Source: Leptotrichia shahii
GTDB taxonomy: Bacteria; Fusobacteriota; Fusobacteriia; Fusobacteriales; Leptotrichiaceae
Length of the DNA stretch: 64,000 nucleotides
NCBI RefSeq assembly: GCF_008327825.1
Contig: NZ_AP019827.1
Span: 558,001 to 622,000 of the forward strand
Direction: 5' to 3'
Shown: piece by piece, positions 35,101 through 43,350 of the stretch
Layout of the letters: each line of letters opens with the position of its first letter
Numbering within the stretch: the first letter of the stretch is position 1
The notes under the pieces: model-generated
The model's input: the letters and a program-made list of their open reading frames with translations, nothing else
Databases searched by the model: none
Told to the model about the DNA's origin: nothing
Program-made: the position numbers and the translations under genes

Positions 35101-37755
35101 GGAGCGCCAACAAATGTAACAATTGGTTCGGCTACAGATCAGCCAACAATCAGATTAGCATACTCTACAAACAACAATGCAGGTGGACATGTTAAATCAA
35201 CGAAACCTAGAAACCCTAAAGTTCCAGAAGAAGTTTACGAACAAGGAAATTCTGTATATTACTACTCATTAGATACTGCATCAACAGGAAAATCTTATGC
35301 TAACGTAACAATGGATGGAGATTACAATACAGCTTACTATACAAAAGGGGCAATAGATAACTACGGAACAATTGATTTAAGATCTAAATACGATGTTGAT
35401 AATCAAAATAATGATAGCTTAGGATTTGGAAACATTGGGGTATTCTCAAGTAACACTGGAGTAGCTTCAACTAACTACGGAACAATTACAACTGGTATGT
35501 CAGACACAATTAACATGAGATATTCAGCAGCGATGGCCGCAGGACGTAATGTTTATAAAACTGATGGCTCATTTGACAGAACACAGGAAGAAGGATACGT
35601 TGTAAATAGAGGAATAATTAATGTTAAGGAAAAAGAAGGTATCGGAATGTTCGCAACTGGTACTGGATCTAAAGCACTTAACTATGGAACAATTAACCTT
35701 GAAGGTGAAAGTTCAATCGGTATGTACCTTGACAGAGGAGCAATCGGAGAAAACCATGGAACAATTACTGGTAATGCTCAAAACTTGAAAGGGGTAGTTG
35801 CAATTAACGGAGGATACATTAAGAACTACGGAACTATTAATGTAACTGGAACAGGTTCTTATGGAATCGTAACTGATGGTTCAAGATTTATCGTAGATGC
35901 AAATGGAAATCCTACGGAAGTTCTTTCATCAACAGATCCAAGATACTTGACTGCAGCAGCTAAGACAGCAGGACAAACTAACGGAAAAGGTGGAACTGAC
36001 TTATATGGAGGAACTGAATCTTCAATTGAAGAAGGTTCAGCAGGAAATCCTAAGACAACAGGAGTTGGAACAACTATAACAGCTCCAGATATCGTACCAA
36101 TAACTAAGATAAGTGTTGATGGTATTGATACTCCAATCTTCAATGTTGAAAGTGATGCTGCAACCCCTGGAAGTGTTGCCAATAATATAGCTGTAACAAG
36201 TAGCATCCAGACAGGCGGAACAAGAATAATAGATCTTAACGCCAAGAACGAATGGGGTAACCCAGTATGGGAACATGCTTCTAGAGAACAACGATCTGAA
36301 GTTACAAGCATTGGAATGTACGTAGATACATCAGGAGTTAGATATACTAATCCTATAAATGGTATTGAAAACTTACCTAAACTATCAAAGGTTGACTTGT
36401 ACTTTGGACCAGAAGCAACACTTTATACAAACTCTAAAGCAATCAGAATTGGAGATAAAATTGACGAAAACGGAAATGTTGTTGCAAAAAGCAATATATT
36501 AAAACCATTCAACGATGCATTGAACAAATTACCTGGCGGAGCGAAAATTAATCCGCTGTCAGCAAGTTTAACTTGGCAAGTACTGGCAAAAATATCTGAT
36601 GATAACCAATTGTCGGAAGTATACATGAGTAAGGTACCTTATCATTCATTCGCTTATGATGACGATAAGTCTCTAGTAAACTTCACAAACAACCTGGATA
36701 ACATTTATGAGATCGCAAAACCAGAAAGTGCTGAAAAAGTTATCTTCAACAAGCTGAACAGCCTAGGTAACGGAGAAGGGCATATACTGGCTCAAGCGTT
36801 TGACCAAATGAGAGGACACATTTATGGAGGAGTTCAGCAAAGAATTAAGGCAACATCTGATGTTCTTGGCGGAGAAATTAATGGACTTAGAAGTGAAAGC
36901 AACGGTTCTAAGGACTCTAATAAATTTAAGGCATTTGGACAAAGAAACGAATACAAGACTGACACTGCAGGAATGCCTGACTGGGACAGCAACGCAGGAG
37001 GATTTGCATTCGTTCACGAAGACGAGACTGTAAGACTGGGGCAGTCTTCAGGATGGTATGCAGGAGTTGTAAACAACTACTACACATTCAAGGATCTGTC
37101 TAAATCGTATGAAAACCAAGCGATGGCTAAGTTCGGAGCATTTAAGTCAATTCCGCTTGACAGCAACGGAACATTTGTCCTTAGCGTTGGAGGGGACGGA
37201 TTCATTGGAAGAAATGACATGAAACGTAGATTCTGGGTAATAGACCAGCAATTCAGAGCGAAATCAAGCTACTACTCATACGGTGCAGGACTTAATGCAG
37301 GGCTTGAGAAAGCGTTCGTAGTAAATGATGGATTCAGCATAGTGCCGAACTTAGGAATAAGAGCGGAATATGGAAGATTCTCATCAATCCACGAAAATGG
37401 AGACATGGCGTTGAATGTTAAGAGCGATGACTACATATCAGTAAAACCAAGCGCAGGAATAGATTTCAGATACAGCCAGCCAGTATTTGACAACTCAACC
37501 TTGACAGCGGTATTGGGATTCAGATATGAAAACGAAATAGGAAAACTGTATGATGTGGAAAATGAAGCAAGAATCGTAGGAGCATGGACAGACTACTTTG
37601 GAATAAGAGGGGACAAGGAAGACAAGAGAGGAAACTTCAAGTCAGACTTGAAACTTGGACTAGACAATGGAAGATTTGGCTTCAATATAAACACAGGATA
37701 CGACACGAAGGGACACAACTTCAAAGCAGGACTGGGATTGAAAGTATTGTATTAA
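29185..37755 (+). CDS. Giant type V autotransporter adhesin, copy 1
   Basis: A 2856-residue outer-membrane protein with the autotransporter-associated N-terminal domain of Fusobacteriota (as in RadD/Fap2-type adhesins). Residues 1-45 hold an extended signal peptide (basic region then SLLISFLITGLLTI, cleavage probably after KLHA). A coiled coil with SEQQEV...ARQENERS follows. The passenger is rich in Gly, Asn and Thr, with recurring N-x-G-x-I beta-helix strands such as NYGTINVTG. The last 280 or so residues form the translocator barrel and end in LKVLY, an aromatic terminus. Codons of the first 170 and last 400 residues are richer in GC than those of the central part. GAGGAGG precedes the ATG. 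Adhesion is inferred from the family. Confidence 0.9.
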   Translation: MSNNLRQIAKDLRSFVKRCKDVHYSDSLLISFLITGLLTIAPKLHADVASEQQEVTAQTYDAITDLRQSFMRARQENERSLRGAESELAQLLKQGDQVIKSPWASFQFGTGYTNNDWGTTYRGRGGKFLEYYKRDNDLTKYVFDKDKHLYGATNLNIPRNQEPNSLTINPANIHEPYKNYTPERMDNINMPNNLAFNPTVYNSNTLNFPANYTHDGVSTGYTLDAATVNNNVKSWGNSTTFDHTNGTTGTFSAFDGMYTDTANDSGQHTGATGLTISGASATSRATMNNGNADGYHDNYRPDSGGYWYTFWRPYVRWKSTVQYYGLGGTGGQTLTQTSGAGITTGVNDDQTPTTSTGTSGTGYDGIYEATRNWSGFSYDDMWDDIWYGGATRRNNFVNKLVSYADNNKSTDLFNASTSYNVLYANGTIAPTGTGAHNTADSATISTAWNTIPAQTYVSGGTTYYDTRTGSQGTSGSSSYKKITLPDTTVHYYSNDAAGAREYALDMITYLARNTWDSKQGNWRSDYNSFYSGGTATHRDELILTNKATIVKYVDANIGNTASLAGGSFLKALPGADVTVTDTDVSIYNGSGAAYVLNTNTSSTSGTKITFSGDSNSIANFNTTNGHTDNNATDDTNSNIAFNFQEGYSGETPSTAITGNVEVSGKHDVRFRGSNNIVYNVVGAVDKLTVTNGSMGDDTIEVWNTQGKGRIFTKGTNNIVYNGYGAVLNAASALTLHDVQMHGNNSIMVALQPLRGLAGANTGASGVFNGKIQLQGAFGGSTISNKAIAIYAANSQFNGLNAGTIIAGKGGTTLNDVDIDILNVGFNQNVTNGISVYAINGTNVKVGTNNTNNITDGLQNSSRKFSDIKLDGVSTGHVMGYASGEIKDVIANFLPNSVVDNKATKITFNKNVDLMSKDGFAFLATNGGEIQAGTTATPVNVRAAGSNAVVAYANGVSNSGDHASKVSITGNVTAADWLTLNNTDYATMSTTNKARTYNNIGAYAVNNGVIEITGTAAATTVVENGTDANNDKSLIFGIGAVAKNNGSVKMKNVTVVDNEKGALYAQDSGTIEFEGNIVNQNNNNATGTIAAVTGATVSGARNAKSTSTVNTHEKVSPFYVKRTSTSDTSSITFTGGAVDKTNIDMHDGILLTGNTYGNTIRSGYDSTAREWDYAKSTWKTGSTEEQNMYNNAKYRNMDHVTAKILDDDITIGIINQASDELNWTNAKAGGTGTGVASANFLGGIGAYAGGLKIINGTGASDAHIVDVTVINSKIKVADDIKIEDIEKTKATATPATDKNDTFNDIKMESTFVTINDTKNVTGDARERDLKDAKGGSNFQVKNVGLSMANSLYRWDDVKSITNTTWRKTNKSESGFQNLGVINVWGGSKDTTLTTAPITGVLVNFGTIQNGDGSDGGTIKIDHGNAMVGTDGTVLQNLKNSEIIVTGKYEKPSPAPTMGDNAGRASETVSTGENYGIVGISDTDDITYNGTDNSVAIRHEDAKIFVEGDQSVGIYAKNNNNAAASGVTIDFVNNTIGSTGIDVSNSNVTSPDARGIGIALVNKNTNYANGYTNAGGIINLTGGNGTFGTWGTKATTFTPGSLNTNLGGNDIFTGKNGVGIYAESAEINLLSDKFTVETADNGVGLWGMDDTHVATGANHLKTFQYNYNGASNKNGFAMAFGGKNTQVTTASNDLDIKFTNKADSAGVDLAYEIAESKAATPSTTRGTHKGIAGILVNTNDAGDTVINRGNIEEDSSSVTNVRAYGAVVNKGSFVNYGNIKLNDSLNAQADTITSEDMKKVNIGIFANDANGNAGGTYTTITNHGDITIGDSTNDKNIGSWAIYGYNVNTGAKADGSKSQITVNKNNYGIYSGDGNVNIQQTKILVGNDTVMGHVQTTSGVSTATGAYPISRQTAYANANNLLSKLDTPRERDSVIGVYIDNNQTRTNTARNINVSADMDIDRFSYGIVMAEKNGGAPTNVTIGSATDQPTIRLAYSTNNNAGGHVKSTKPRNPKVPEEVYEQGNSVYYYSLDTASTGKSYANVTMDGDYNTAYYTKGAIDNYGTIDLRSKYDVDNQNNDSLGFGNIGVFSSNTGVASTNYGTITTGMSDTINMRYSAAMAAGRNVYKTDGSFDRTQEEGYVVNRGIINVKEKEGIGMFATGTGSKALNYGTINLEGESSIGMYLDRGAIGENHGTITGNAQNLKGVVAINGGYIKNYGTINVTGTGSYGIVTDGSRFIVDANGNPTEVLSSTDPRYLTAAAKTAGQTNGKGGTDLYGGTESSIEEGSAGNPKTTGVGTTITAPDIVPITKISVDGIDTPIFNVESDAATPGSVANNIAVTSSIQTGGTRIIDLNAKNEWGNPVWEHASREQRSEVTSIGMYVDTSGVRYTNPINGIENLPKLSKVDLYFGPEATLYTNSKAIRIGDKIDENGNVVAKSNILKPFNDALNKLPGGAKINPLSASLTWQVLAKISDDNQLSEVYMSKVPYHSFAYDDDKSLVNFTNNLDNIYEIAKPESAEKVIFNKLNSLGNGEGHILAQAFDQMRGHIYGGVQQRIKATSDVLGGEINGLRSESNGSKDSNKFKAFGQRNEYKTDTAGMPDWDSNAGGFAFVHEDETVRLGQSSGWYAGVVNNYYTFKDLSKSYENQAMAKFGAFKSIPLDSNGTFVLSVGGDGFIGRNDMKRRFWVIDQQFRAKSSYYSYGAGLNAGLEKAFVVNDGFSIVPNLGIRAEYGRFSSIHENGDMALNVKSDDYISVKPSAGIDFRYSQPVFDNSTLTAVLGFRYENEIGKLYDVENEARIVGAWTDYFGIRGDKEDKRGNFKSDLKLGLDNGRFGFNINTGYDTKGHNFKAGLGLKVLY

Positions 37756-37804
37756 GAAATTCATTTTTCAGGAATGCGAGGAATATTTCAAAAGAAATGA
37801 GGGG

Positions 37805-37837
37805 AGGGCTGCCAGAGATGGTGGCTCTTCTTTTTAT
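37805..37837 (+). terminator. Terminator of autotransporter 1
   Basis: AGGGCTGCCA-GAGA-TGGTGGCTCT forms a 10-bp stem with G-T wobbles followed by a T-rich tail. The same sequence ends the second autotransporter gene. Confidence 0.7.
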
Positions 37838-37951
37838 TTATCGAACTTAGTAAAAAAATTTTTAATAAAAGCAATATTTAATGGAAAATTTTGAAAAATA
37901 TGGTAAAATAATATTACAAATTGAAAATTATTTATTTTAGGAGGAAAAAAG

Positions 37952-38953
37952 ATGAAAAAAATTATGAGAGGTGTACTATTATTTGGTATGTTAGGAGGAA
38001 TGCTTTTGTCTTGCGGGAATAAAAAGAGTAATGATTCTCAAGAGCAAAAAAAGGATTCCAAAGTAAGTGAAAAGGTTTATAAAATTGGGCTGTCGCAAAT
38101 TGTAGATCATCCAGCATTGAATGCGGCAAAGCAAGGGTTTAAGGATGCGTTGGAAAAAGCTGGTGTGAAAGCTGATTATGATGATAAAATTGCAAATAAT
38201 GATATGAGTAATCAGACTTTGATTATGCAGCAGTTTGCGGCGGATAAAAAGGATCTAGTTTTTGCGATTACTACTCCAACGGCACAGGCGGCTAAAAATC
38301 AGGTTAGACGAGAAATACCAGTTGTATTTGGATCAGTTACAGATCCTAAAAGTGCAGGGCTTGAAGGGATTTCAAATGTTACAGGGACAAGTGGTGCGGC
38401 ACCAGTTAATGAAAATTTGAAATTAATGAGAGAATTATTACCAGGAGCTAAGAAAATAGGGATAATTTATAATTCATCTGAACAAAATTCAGTTTCTGAA
38501 GTAAATAATTTGAAAAAGTTGGCGGGGCAATATGGATTTACAGTAGTTGAAAAGGCTGTTACAAATGGTACAGAAATGGTTGCGGCTGCAAATCTTATTG
38601 CAAAAGATATTGATATTTATTATGCTATTCAAGACAATACGGTAGCTTCATATTTTGCAGCAATACTCGATGTTTTTAATAAATCAAAAATACCAGTTTT
38701 AGCTACAAATAACGTATTCTCAAATGCAGGAGGGCTAATTTCCCAAGGAACTACCGACTACAATATCGGTTACCGATCTGGAGAAATCGCTGCAGAAATT
38801 TTACTAAAAGGTAAGAAGCCAAGTGAAATTCCAATAGAAACAGTTAAAAATCTTCAAATAGAAATTAATAAGCAAAATATGCAATTATTGGGGATAAAAA
38901 TACCAGACAGCATTTTAAGACAGGCTAAAATGGTGGAAACTAAAAAAAATTAA
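37952..38953 (+). CDS. ABC-transporter substrate-binding lipoprotein (TrpX/DUF534-like)
   Basis: A 333-residue lipoprotein with lipobox LLSC at about residue 21 (MKKIMRGVLLFGMLGGMLLSC), then a Ser/Lys linker. The mature part matches the PF04392-type periplasmic binding family: YKIGLSQIVDHPALNAAKQGFKDAL, FAITTPTAQAAKN, PVVFGSVTDPKSAGL and KKIGIIYNSSEQNS. Such proteins often bind aromatic amino acids or similar ligands; the ligand here is unknown. No permease or ATPase gene is adjacent, so it is an orphan component. Confidence 0.85.
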   Translation: MKKIMRGVLLFGMLGGMLLSCGNKKSNDSQEQKKDSKVSEKVYKIGLSQIVDHPALNAAKQGFKDALEKAGVKADYDDKIANNDMSNQTLIMQQFAADKKDLVFAITTPTAQAAKNQVRREIPVVFGSVTDPKSAGLEGISNVTGTSGAAPVNENLKLMRELLPGAKKIGIIYNSSEQNSVSEVNNLKKLAGQYGFTVVEKAVTNGTEMVAAANLIAKDIDIYYAIQDNTVASYFAAILDVFNKSKIPVLATNNVFSNAGGLISQGTTDYNIGYRSGEIAAEILLKGKKPSEIPIETVKNLQIEINKQNMQLLGIKIPDSILRQAKMVETKKN

Positions 38954-38955
38954 CA

Positions 38956-39050
38956 GATTTGTTCGATAACCATATAAATTTGGAAATATAATGAAATAAA
39001 TATTACTTGTAAAAAGATAAAAAATATTAAATTTCTGAATAAGTCTAATA
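38956..39050 (-). repeat. Partial family-1 repeat
   Basis: GTTCGATAAC at 38961-38970 matches the perfect terminal repeat of the 43.35-kb copy. ATTTCTGAATAAGTCTAATA at 39031-39050 matches the right end of the 12.4-kb copy. The palindromic core has been lost. Confidence 0.45.
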
Positions 39051-39073
39051 AATTTTATAAATTTAACATAAAT

Positions 39074-39120
39074 AAAAAACTGGAAATATTGTATTTAATA
39101 CTAATAACTCCAGTTTTTTT
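39074..39120. terminator. Bidirectional terminator
   Basis: AAAAAACTGGA and TCCAGTTTTTT form a long hairpin, extended by an inner ATTGTATT and AATACTAAT pair, with T runs on both strands. It separates the binding-protein gene (+) from the unit at 39.1-41.4 kb (-). Confidence 0.75.
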
Positions 39121-39127
39121 ATATCTA

Positions 39128-39550
39128 TTATTTTTTAAAATTTTCAAGCCATTCAATAAGCTCCAAAAAATCTTCCACTTTTCTTATTTGCTGTAAATAT
39201 CTTAAATCTATTATTTTTTCTGATTTTCTATGATAAAAAAATTCTATATCCCATAATTCCGTCCTTATAAAACCTTCTTTGGGAGTATATTTATAAAAAT
39301 CGTATTTTTCAATATTTGACCTAAAATATTTTAATTTTGCAAAACAAAGCTGATATTTTCTAAAAATTACTTCTAAAATATTATTTTTTAAAATAAACTT
39401 ATGTGAAAAATATAGTCGTTCAGGTGTATTATTCCTTCTAGTTATCCATTGCCTTCTAGAATTTATTTCCAAACTATACTTTTCAACAAATTTTATTTTT
39501 TCATCTGATAACTCGGCTTTTAATTTTTCTTGCAGTTTTATATTATCCAT
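39128..39550 (-). CDS. Hypothetical protein
   Basis: I do not recognise a family. The 140-residue product starts MDNIKLQEKLKAELSDEKIKF and is rich in aromatic and charged residues (YFSHKFILKNNILEVIFRKYQ, YKYTPKEGFIRTELWDIEFFYH), with no signal peptide or membrane helix. It lies 34 bp downstream of typA on the same strand and probably shares its transcript, ending at the following terminator. An upstream in-frame GTG at 39559 is a less likely start. Confidence 0.5.
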   Translation of the reverse strand: MDNIKLQEKLKAELSDEKIKFVEKYSLEINSRRQWITRRNNTPERLYFSHKFILKNNILEVIFRKYQLCFAKLKYFRSNIEKYDFYKYTPKEGFIRTELWDIEFFYHRKSEKIIDLRYLQQIRKVEDFLELIEWLENFKK

Positions 39551-39583
39551 AAAAATCACATCGCTACTAATTTATATTAATAT

Positions 39584-41395
39584 TTAATTTTTAGAGTTTT
39601 CATGTTTTTTTCTTTCATTAGCATTCAAATATTTTTTTCTAAGTCTAATAAAGTTAGGCGTAATTTCCACTAATTCATCATTTTCAATATATTCAAGTGC
39701 CAATTCCAGTGTAAATTCCTTTGGAGGTGCTAATTTTACAGCATCATCACTTCCAGCTGCCCTCATATTTGTAAGTTTTTTACCTTTACATACATTTACA
39801 ACTAAGTCGTTTTCCCTTGAATGTTCTCCAACTATCATTCCCTCGTAAACTTCTACTCCTGGTCCTATAAATAAGATTCCACGTGGCTGCAAGTTATTTA
39901 ATGAATAGCCTAGACTTGTTCCAGGCTCCATTGCGATTAAAACTCCTCTTCTTCGTCCTGTAACTTCCCCCTTGAAAGGTCCGTATTCAAAAAATGAATG
40001 GTTTATAATTCCTGTACCTCTTGTTTCTGTCAAGAATTCGTTTCTAAATCCGATTAATCCACGTGATGGCACTTTAAATTCAAGTCTTGTATAGCCGTCG
40101 CTCCCTTGATTCATGTTTACCATTTCACCTTTTCTAAGTCCTAATTTTTCAATTACAACCCCTACAAATTCATCGGCAACATCAATAATTGCAAGTTCGA
40201 TTGGTTCCATTTTATGTCCGTTTTCTTCCTTGAAAATAACTTCTGGTTTTGAAACTGCCACTTCATAGCCTTCTCTTCTCATATTTTCAAGCAAAATAGA
40301 TAATTGAAGTTCCCCTCTCCCTTTTACAATAAAGGCGTCTGGTGAATCTGTCATTTCAAGCCTCATGCTTACGTTATGATTTACTTCTTTTTGCAATCTT
40401 TCCAAAATATTTCTTGAAGTTACAAATTTTCCATCTTGTCCTGCAAACGGTGAATCATTTACCATAAAAGTCATCGCAAGTGTTGGCTCATCAATATCAA
40501 TTAATGGTAATGATTTAGGATTTTCCTTACTTGCTACCGTTTCTCCTATGTCAATTTGTTCAATTCCCGCAATTGTTACGATGTCTCCAGCAAATGCTAC
40601 TTCCATTTCAACTTTTTTAAGCCCATCATATCCATAAATTCTAGTAACTTTACCATTTACCAAGTCACCATTTCTCTTAATTAACGTAATTTCCTGATTT
40701 TTTTCAATTTTTCCGTTATAAATTCTTCCAGTTCCCAATTTTCCTACATATTCATCATATTCAGTATTTGTAACAAGCATTTGCAACGGCTCATTTACGT
40801 CCCCTTCAGGATCTTCCACATGCTCCATAATTTTATCATAGAGTGGCTTCATATCTTTATCTTCATCTTCCAGTTCCAGTTTGGCATATCCATTTTTAGC
40901 TGATGCATAAACTACCGGAAAATCAAGCTGAATATCATTTGCCCCTAAATCTACAAATAAATCAAAAACAGAATCCACAACTGCATCAGGATCTGAATTT
41001 GGCCTGTCAATCTTATTAACTACTACAATTGGACGAAGTCCATGCTCTAACGCCTGTTTCAATACATATTTAGTCTGTGGCATAACACCTTCAAATGCGT
41101 CTACCAGAAGTAAAACCGAATCCACCATTTTCAAGATTCTTTGTACTTCCCCACCAAAATCGGCATGTCCTGGTGTATCCACAATATTTATCTTATATCC
41201 ATCATAATGAAATGAAGCATTTTTAGAAAAAATCGTAATTCCTCTTTCCTTCTCCAAATCATTACTATCCATAATTCTTTCATCTACTTTTTCATGTTCT
41301 CCAAACGTCCCCGCCTGTTTCAATAAAGCGTCGACAAGAGTTGTTTTCCCGTGATCTACGTGTGCAATAATTGCAATGTTCTTAATTTTGTTCAT
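39584..41395 (-). CDS. typA: Ribosome-associated GTPase TypA/BipA
   Basis: A 603-residue translational GTPase related to EF-G, acting in ribosome assembly and stress adaptation. G1 is AHVDHGKTT, switch I contains EKERGITIFSKNAS, G3 is DTPGHADF, G4 is NKIDRP and G5 is in YASAKNG. Domain II and the TypA-specific C-terminal domain follow (RGELQLSILLENMRREGYE, GLIGFRNEFLTETRGTG). The stop follows a Lys-rich tail. The start context is odd: a strong Shine-Dalgarno lies 32 nt upstream, beyond a perfect hairpin. Confidence 0.96.
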   Translation of the reverse strand: MNKIKNIAIIAHVDHGKTTLVDALLKQAGTFGEHEKVDERIMDSNDLEKERGITIFSKNASFHYDGYKINIVDTPGHADFGGEVQRILKMVDSVLLLVDAFEGVMPQTKYVLKQALEHGLRPIVVVNKIDRPNSDPDAVVDSVFDLFVDLGANDIQLDFPVVYASAKNGYAKLELEDEDKDMKPLYDKIMEHVEDPEGDVNEPLQMLVTNTEYDEYVGKLGTGRIYNGKIEKNQEITLIKRNGDLVNGKVTRIYGYDGLKKVEMEVAFAGDIVTIAGIEQIDIGETVASKENPKSLPLIDIDEPTLAMTFMVNDSPFAGQDGKFVTSRNILERLQKEVNHNVSMRLEMTDSPDAFIVKGRGELQLSILLENMRREGYEVAVSKPEVIFKEENGHKMEPIELAIIDVADEFVGVVIEKLGLRKGEMVNMNQGSDGYTRLEFKVPSRGLIGFRNEFLTETRGTGIINHSFFEYGPFKGEVTGRRRGVLIAMEPGTSLGYSLNNLQPRGILFIGPGVEVYEGMIVGEHSRENDLVVNVCKGKKLTNMRAAGSDDAVKLAPPKEFTLELALEYIENDELVEITPNFIRLRKKYLNANERKKHENSKN

Positions 41396-41403
41396 TCTTT
41401 ATT

Positions 41404-41436
41404 TTAACAAATTTTTTGTTAATTTTTCCTCCTTAA
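41404..41436 (-). promoter_or_regulatory. Hairpin between a strong Shine-Dalgarno and the typA start
   Basis: On the - strand TTAAGGAGG (41436-41428) is followed by the perfect inverted repeat TTAACAAA-AAA-TTTGTTAA (41422-41404), and the ATG comes only at 41395. Without folding, the Shine-Dalgarno is too far away (32 nt), and a TAA codon in frame excludes an earlier start. Confidence 0.5.
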
Positions 41437-41642
41437 ATTTAAAGTTTATAGCCATTTTCAGAAGTATAGAAATTTCCGTGTTATTCAATATCTTTATTGC
41501 TTTACTTTTACAATTGCATAACAATATAGTAAAACTGCCTTAAAATTGAACTCAAAAGCTATGACTATCTTACTCAAATCCTAAATTTATATAATTTTTA
41601 ATAGTTCTATTTTAAATAGGTTCAAGTATATTTTGTGAATTT

Positions 41643-41779
41643 TATTCAGAAAACTCACCTAAGTATTATAACAAAAAAGACTGGAAAAATCCAGTCTAAT
41701 TTATGGCATTTTTTTAATCATATAAATTTCCCTAGAGGCTTTTACATAATTATTATAACATATTTTATAAAAATGTTAA
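41643..41779 (-). ncRNA. Relic or orphan of the toxin-antitoxin RNA unit (copy 2)
   Basis: On the - strand TTAACA (41779-41774), a 16-bp spacer and TATAAT (41757-41752) repeat the small-RNA promoter of the 27.6-kb locus. The terminator AGACTGG-ATTTTT-CCAGTCT with T run and a second TATAAT (41670-41665) repeat its other parts in the same order. No peptide gene with a ribosome site follows. Elsewhere in the 522-bp typA-PLD gap I see only AT-rich sequence. Confidence 0.5.
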
Positions 41780-41917
41780 TTACTGAAATTTTATTTTCCA
41801 TTTTTATGGAAAAAACTTTGAAAAACTGTTATAATTATAAAAAAGTGGTAATAATTTATAAATCATAAATTATCAAATAGATTTATGATAAAAGAAATTA
41901 TAAAAGGAGAATTAATT

Positions 41918-43339
41918 TTGAACAGAAGAATTATTTTTATATTTATATTTTTATTATTAGCAACTTTTTCCTGTACTCCGCTTTCAGAAGGACTTTCAAT
42001 GAAAAGTCAGGTTTATAATGCGGATAATGTGGATTTTTACTATGATCTGACTTATAAAAAAGATGGAGAAACACATTATGAAAGGCAAATTTGGGATCAG
42101 GCTTATAAAATTTTGGATGAGGCACAGGATTTTTTTCTAATGGATATTTTTGTGTTTAATGATTTTGTTGGTAAAGGCGTGGAAGAAAAATTGCATCCAT
42201 TGCCGCTTGCAGAAGAATTTGCAGAAAAAATACTGGAAAAGAGAAAAAAAGACCCAAATGTGGAAATTTATTTGATACTTGACGAAAGTAATACATTTTA
42301 TGGGGCTTATGACAACAAGATGCATAAAAAATTGGAGCAGGCTGGAGTAAAAATTGGATATGTTGATTTAATGAAGTTGAGAGATCCGATGCTTGTTTAT
42401 TCTGCACCATGGCGACTACTTATACAGCCTTTTGGAAATCCCAAAAATCGTGGAAAAATAAAAAATCCAATTTATGAAGGAACCGATAAAGTTACAATTC
42501 GTAGCATTTTGAGAGCATTAAATGCAAAAGCGGATCACAGAAAGCTAATTATGAATGAAAATACTGCCATGCTGACATCAGCAAATCCGCATGCAGAAGG
42601 ATCAAAACATTCAAATGTAGCATTTAAATTTTCAGCACCGATATTAAAGGAAATTTACAATGCTGAAAAGCCAGTTGCAAGAATTACTAAAAAAGATGGA
42701 AGTTTAAAAAGAAGGCTTCCAAATAAGGATTTTAGCAAAATTCCGTTTTCTTCAAATGACAAGCTGAAAATACAATATTTTACAAATGATGCAACAGCTA
42801 AAGATATTTCAGAAGAGTTAAAAAATACACAATTTGGAGAAAAAGTTATCATTGCTCAATTTTTCCTTGCTGATAGAGGAATAATAAATGACATTAGAAA
42901 GGCGGCAAAACGTGGAGTAAAATTTGAGATAATATTAAATAATTCAGATGCCGGATTGCCAAATAAGGCGGCGGCTGGAGAATTAATGAAATATGCAAGA
43001 AAACATAACTATGACATAGATGTCAAATTTTATAACAAAGGTGAAGAAATGTACCATGTAAAAATGATGTCAATTCTGAAAAAGAATTATCTAATAACTT
43101 ACGGAGGCTCTACAAACTTTACAAGAAGAAATATGAGAAACTATAATCTGGAAAATGAACTGAAAATAATGTCAGCTTACGATCAGAAAGTTTCCGAAGA
43201 TATTTTAGACTATTACGACAGACTATGGACAAACAGGGATGGCGACTTTACACTACCCTACGATACACAAAAAAATGAAAAATTTATGAATGACATGTTA
43301 TTTAGATTTATGGAAGTAAATGGATTTGGAGCCTTTTAA
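41918..43339 (+). CDS. Phospholipase D-like lipoprotein
   Basis: A 473-residue lipoprotein. The TTG start at 41918 follows AAAGGAG and directly precedes a lipoprotein signal (NRRIIFIFIFLLLATFSC, lipidated Cys about residue 18). An in-frame ATG at 41885 would put 11 extra residues before it. Two HxK blocks of the PLD superfamily are visible, HRKLIMNENTAMLTSANPH and YHVKMMSILKKNYLITYGGSTN, with the following Ser/Asn segments. The Asp of the full HKD motif is missing in both. It resembles cardiolipin-synthase-like proteins, but activity is uncertain. Confidence 0.8.
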   Translation: MNRRIIFIFIFLLLATFSCTPLSEGLSMKSQVYNADNVDFYYDLTYKKDGETHYERQIWDQAYKILDEAQDFFLMDIFVFNDFVGKGVEEKLHPLPLAEEFAEKILEKRKKDPNVEIYLILDESNTFYGAYDNKMHKKLEQAGVKIGYVDLMKLRDPMLVYSAPWRLLIQPFGNPKNRGKIKNPIYEGTDKVTIRSILRALNAKADHRKLIMNENTAMLTSANPHAEGSKHSNVAFKFSAPILKEIYNAEKPVARITKKDGSLKRRLPNKDFSKIPFSSNDKLKIQYFTNDATAKDISEELKNTQFGEKVIIAQFFLADRGIINDIRKAAKRGVKFEIILNNSDAGLPNKAAAGELMKYARKHNYDIDVKFYNKGEEMYHVKMMSILKKNYLITYGGSTNFTRRNMRNYNLENELKIMSAYDQKVSEDILDYYDRLWTNRDGDFTLPYDTQKNEKFMNDMLFRFMEVNGFGAF

Positions 43340-43350
43340 AATTATTTAGA

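Noticed and set aside
35859..36626. Several - strand frames within the autotransporter passenger
   Set aside because: Ser/Thr/Val-rich shadows produced by the repetitive Gly/Thr/Asn coding sequence on the other strand.
41586..41655. 23-codon GTG-started frame downstream of the second promoter of the copy-2 RNA unit
   Set aside because: It would be almost leaderless, has no Shine-Dalgarno, and its peptide shows no similarity to the 27.4-kb peptide.
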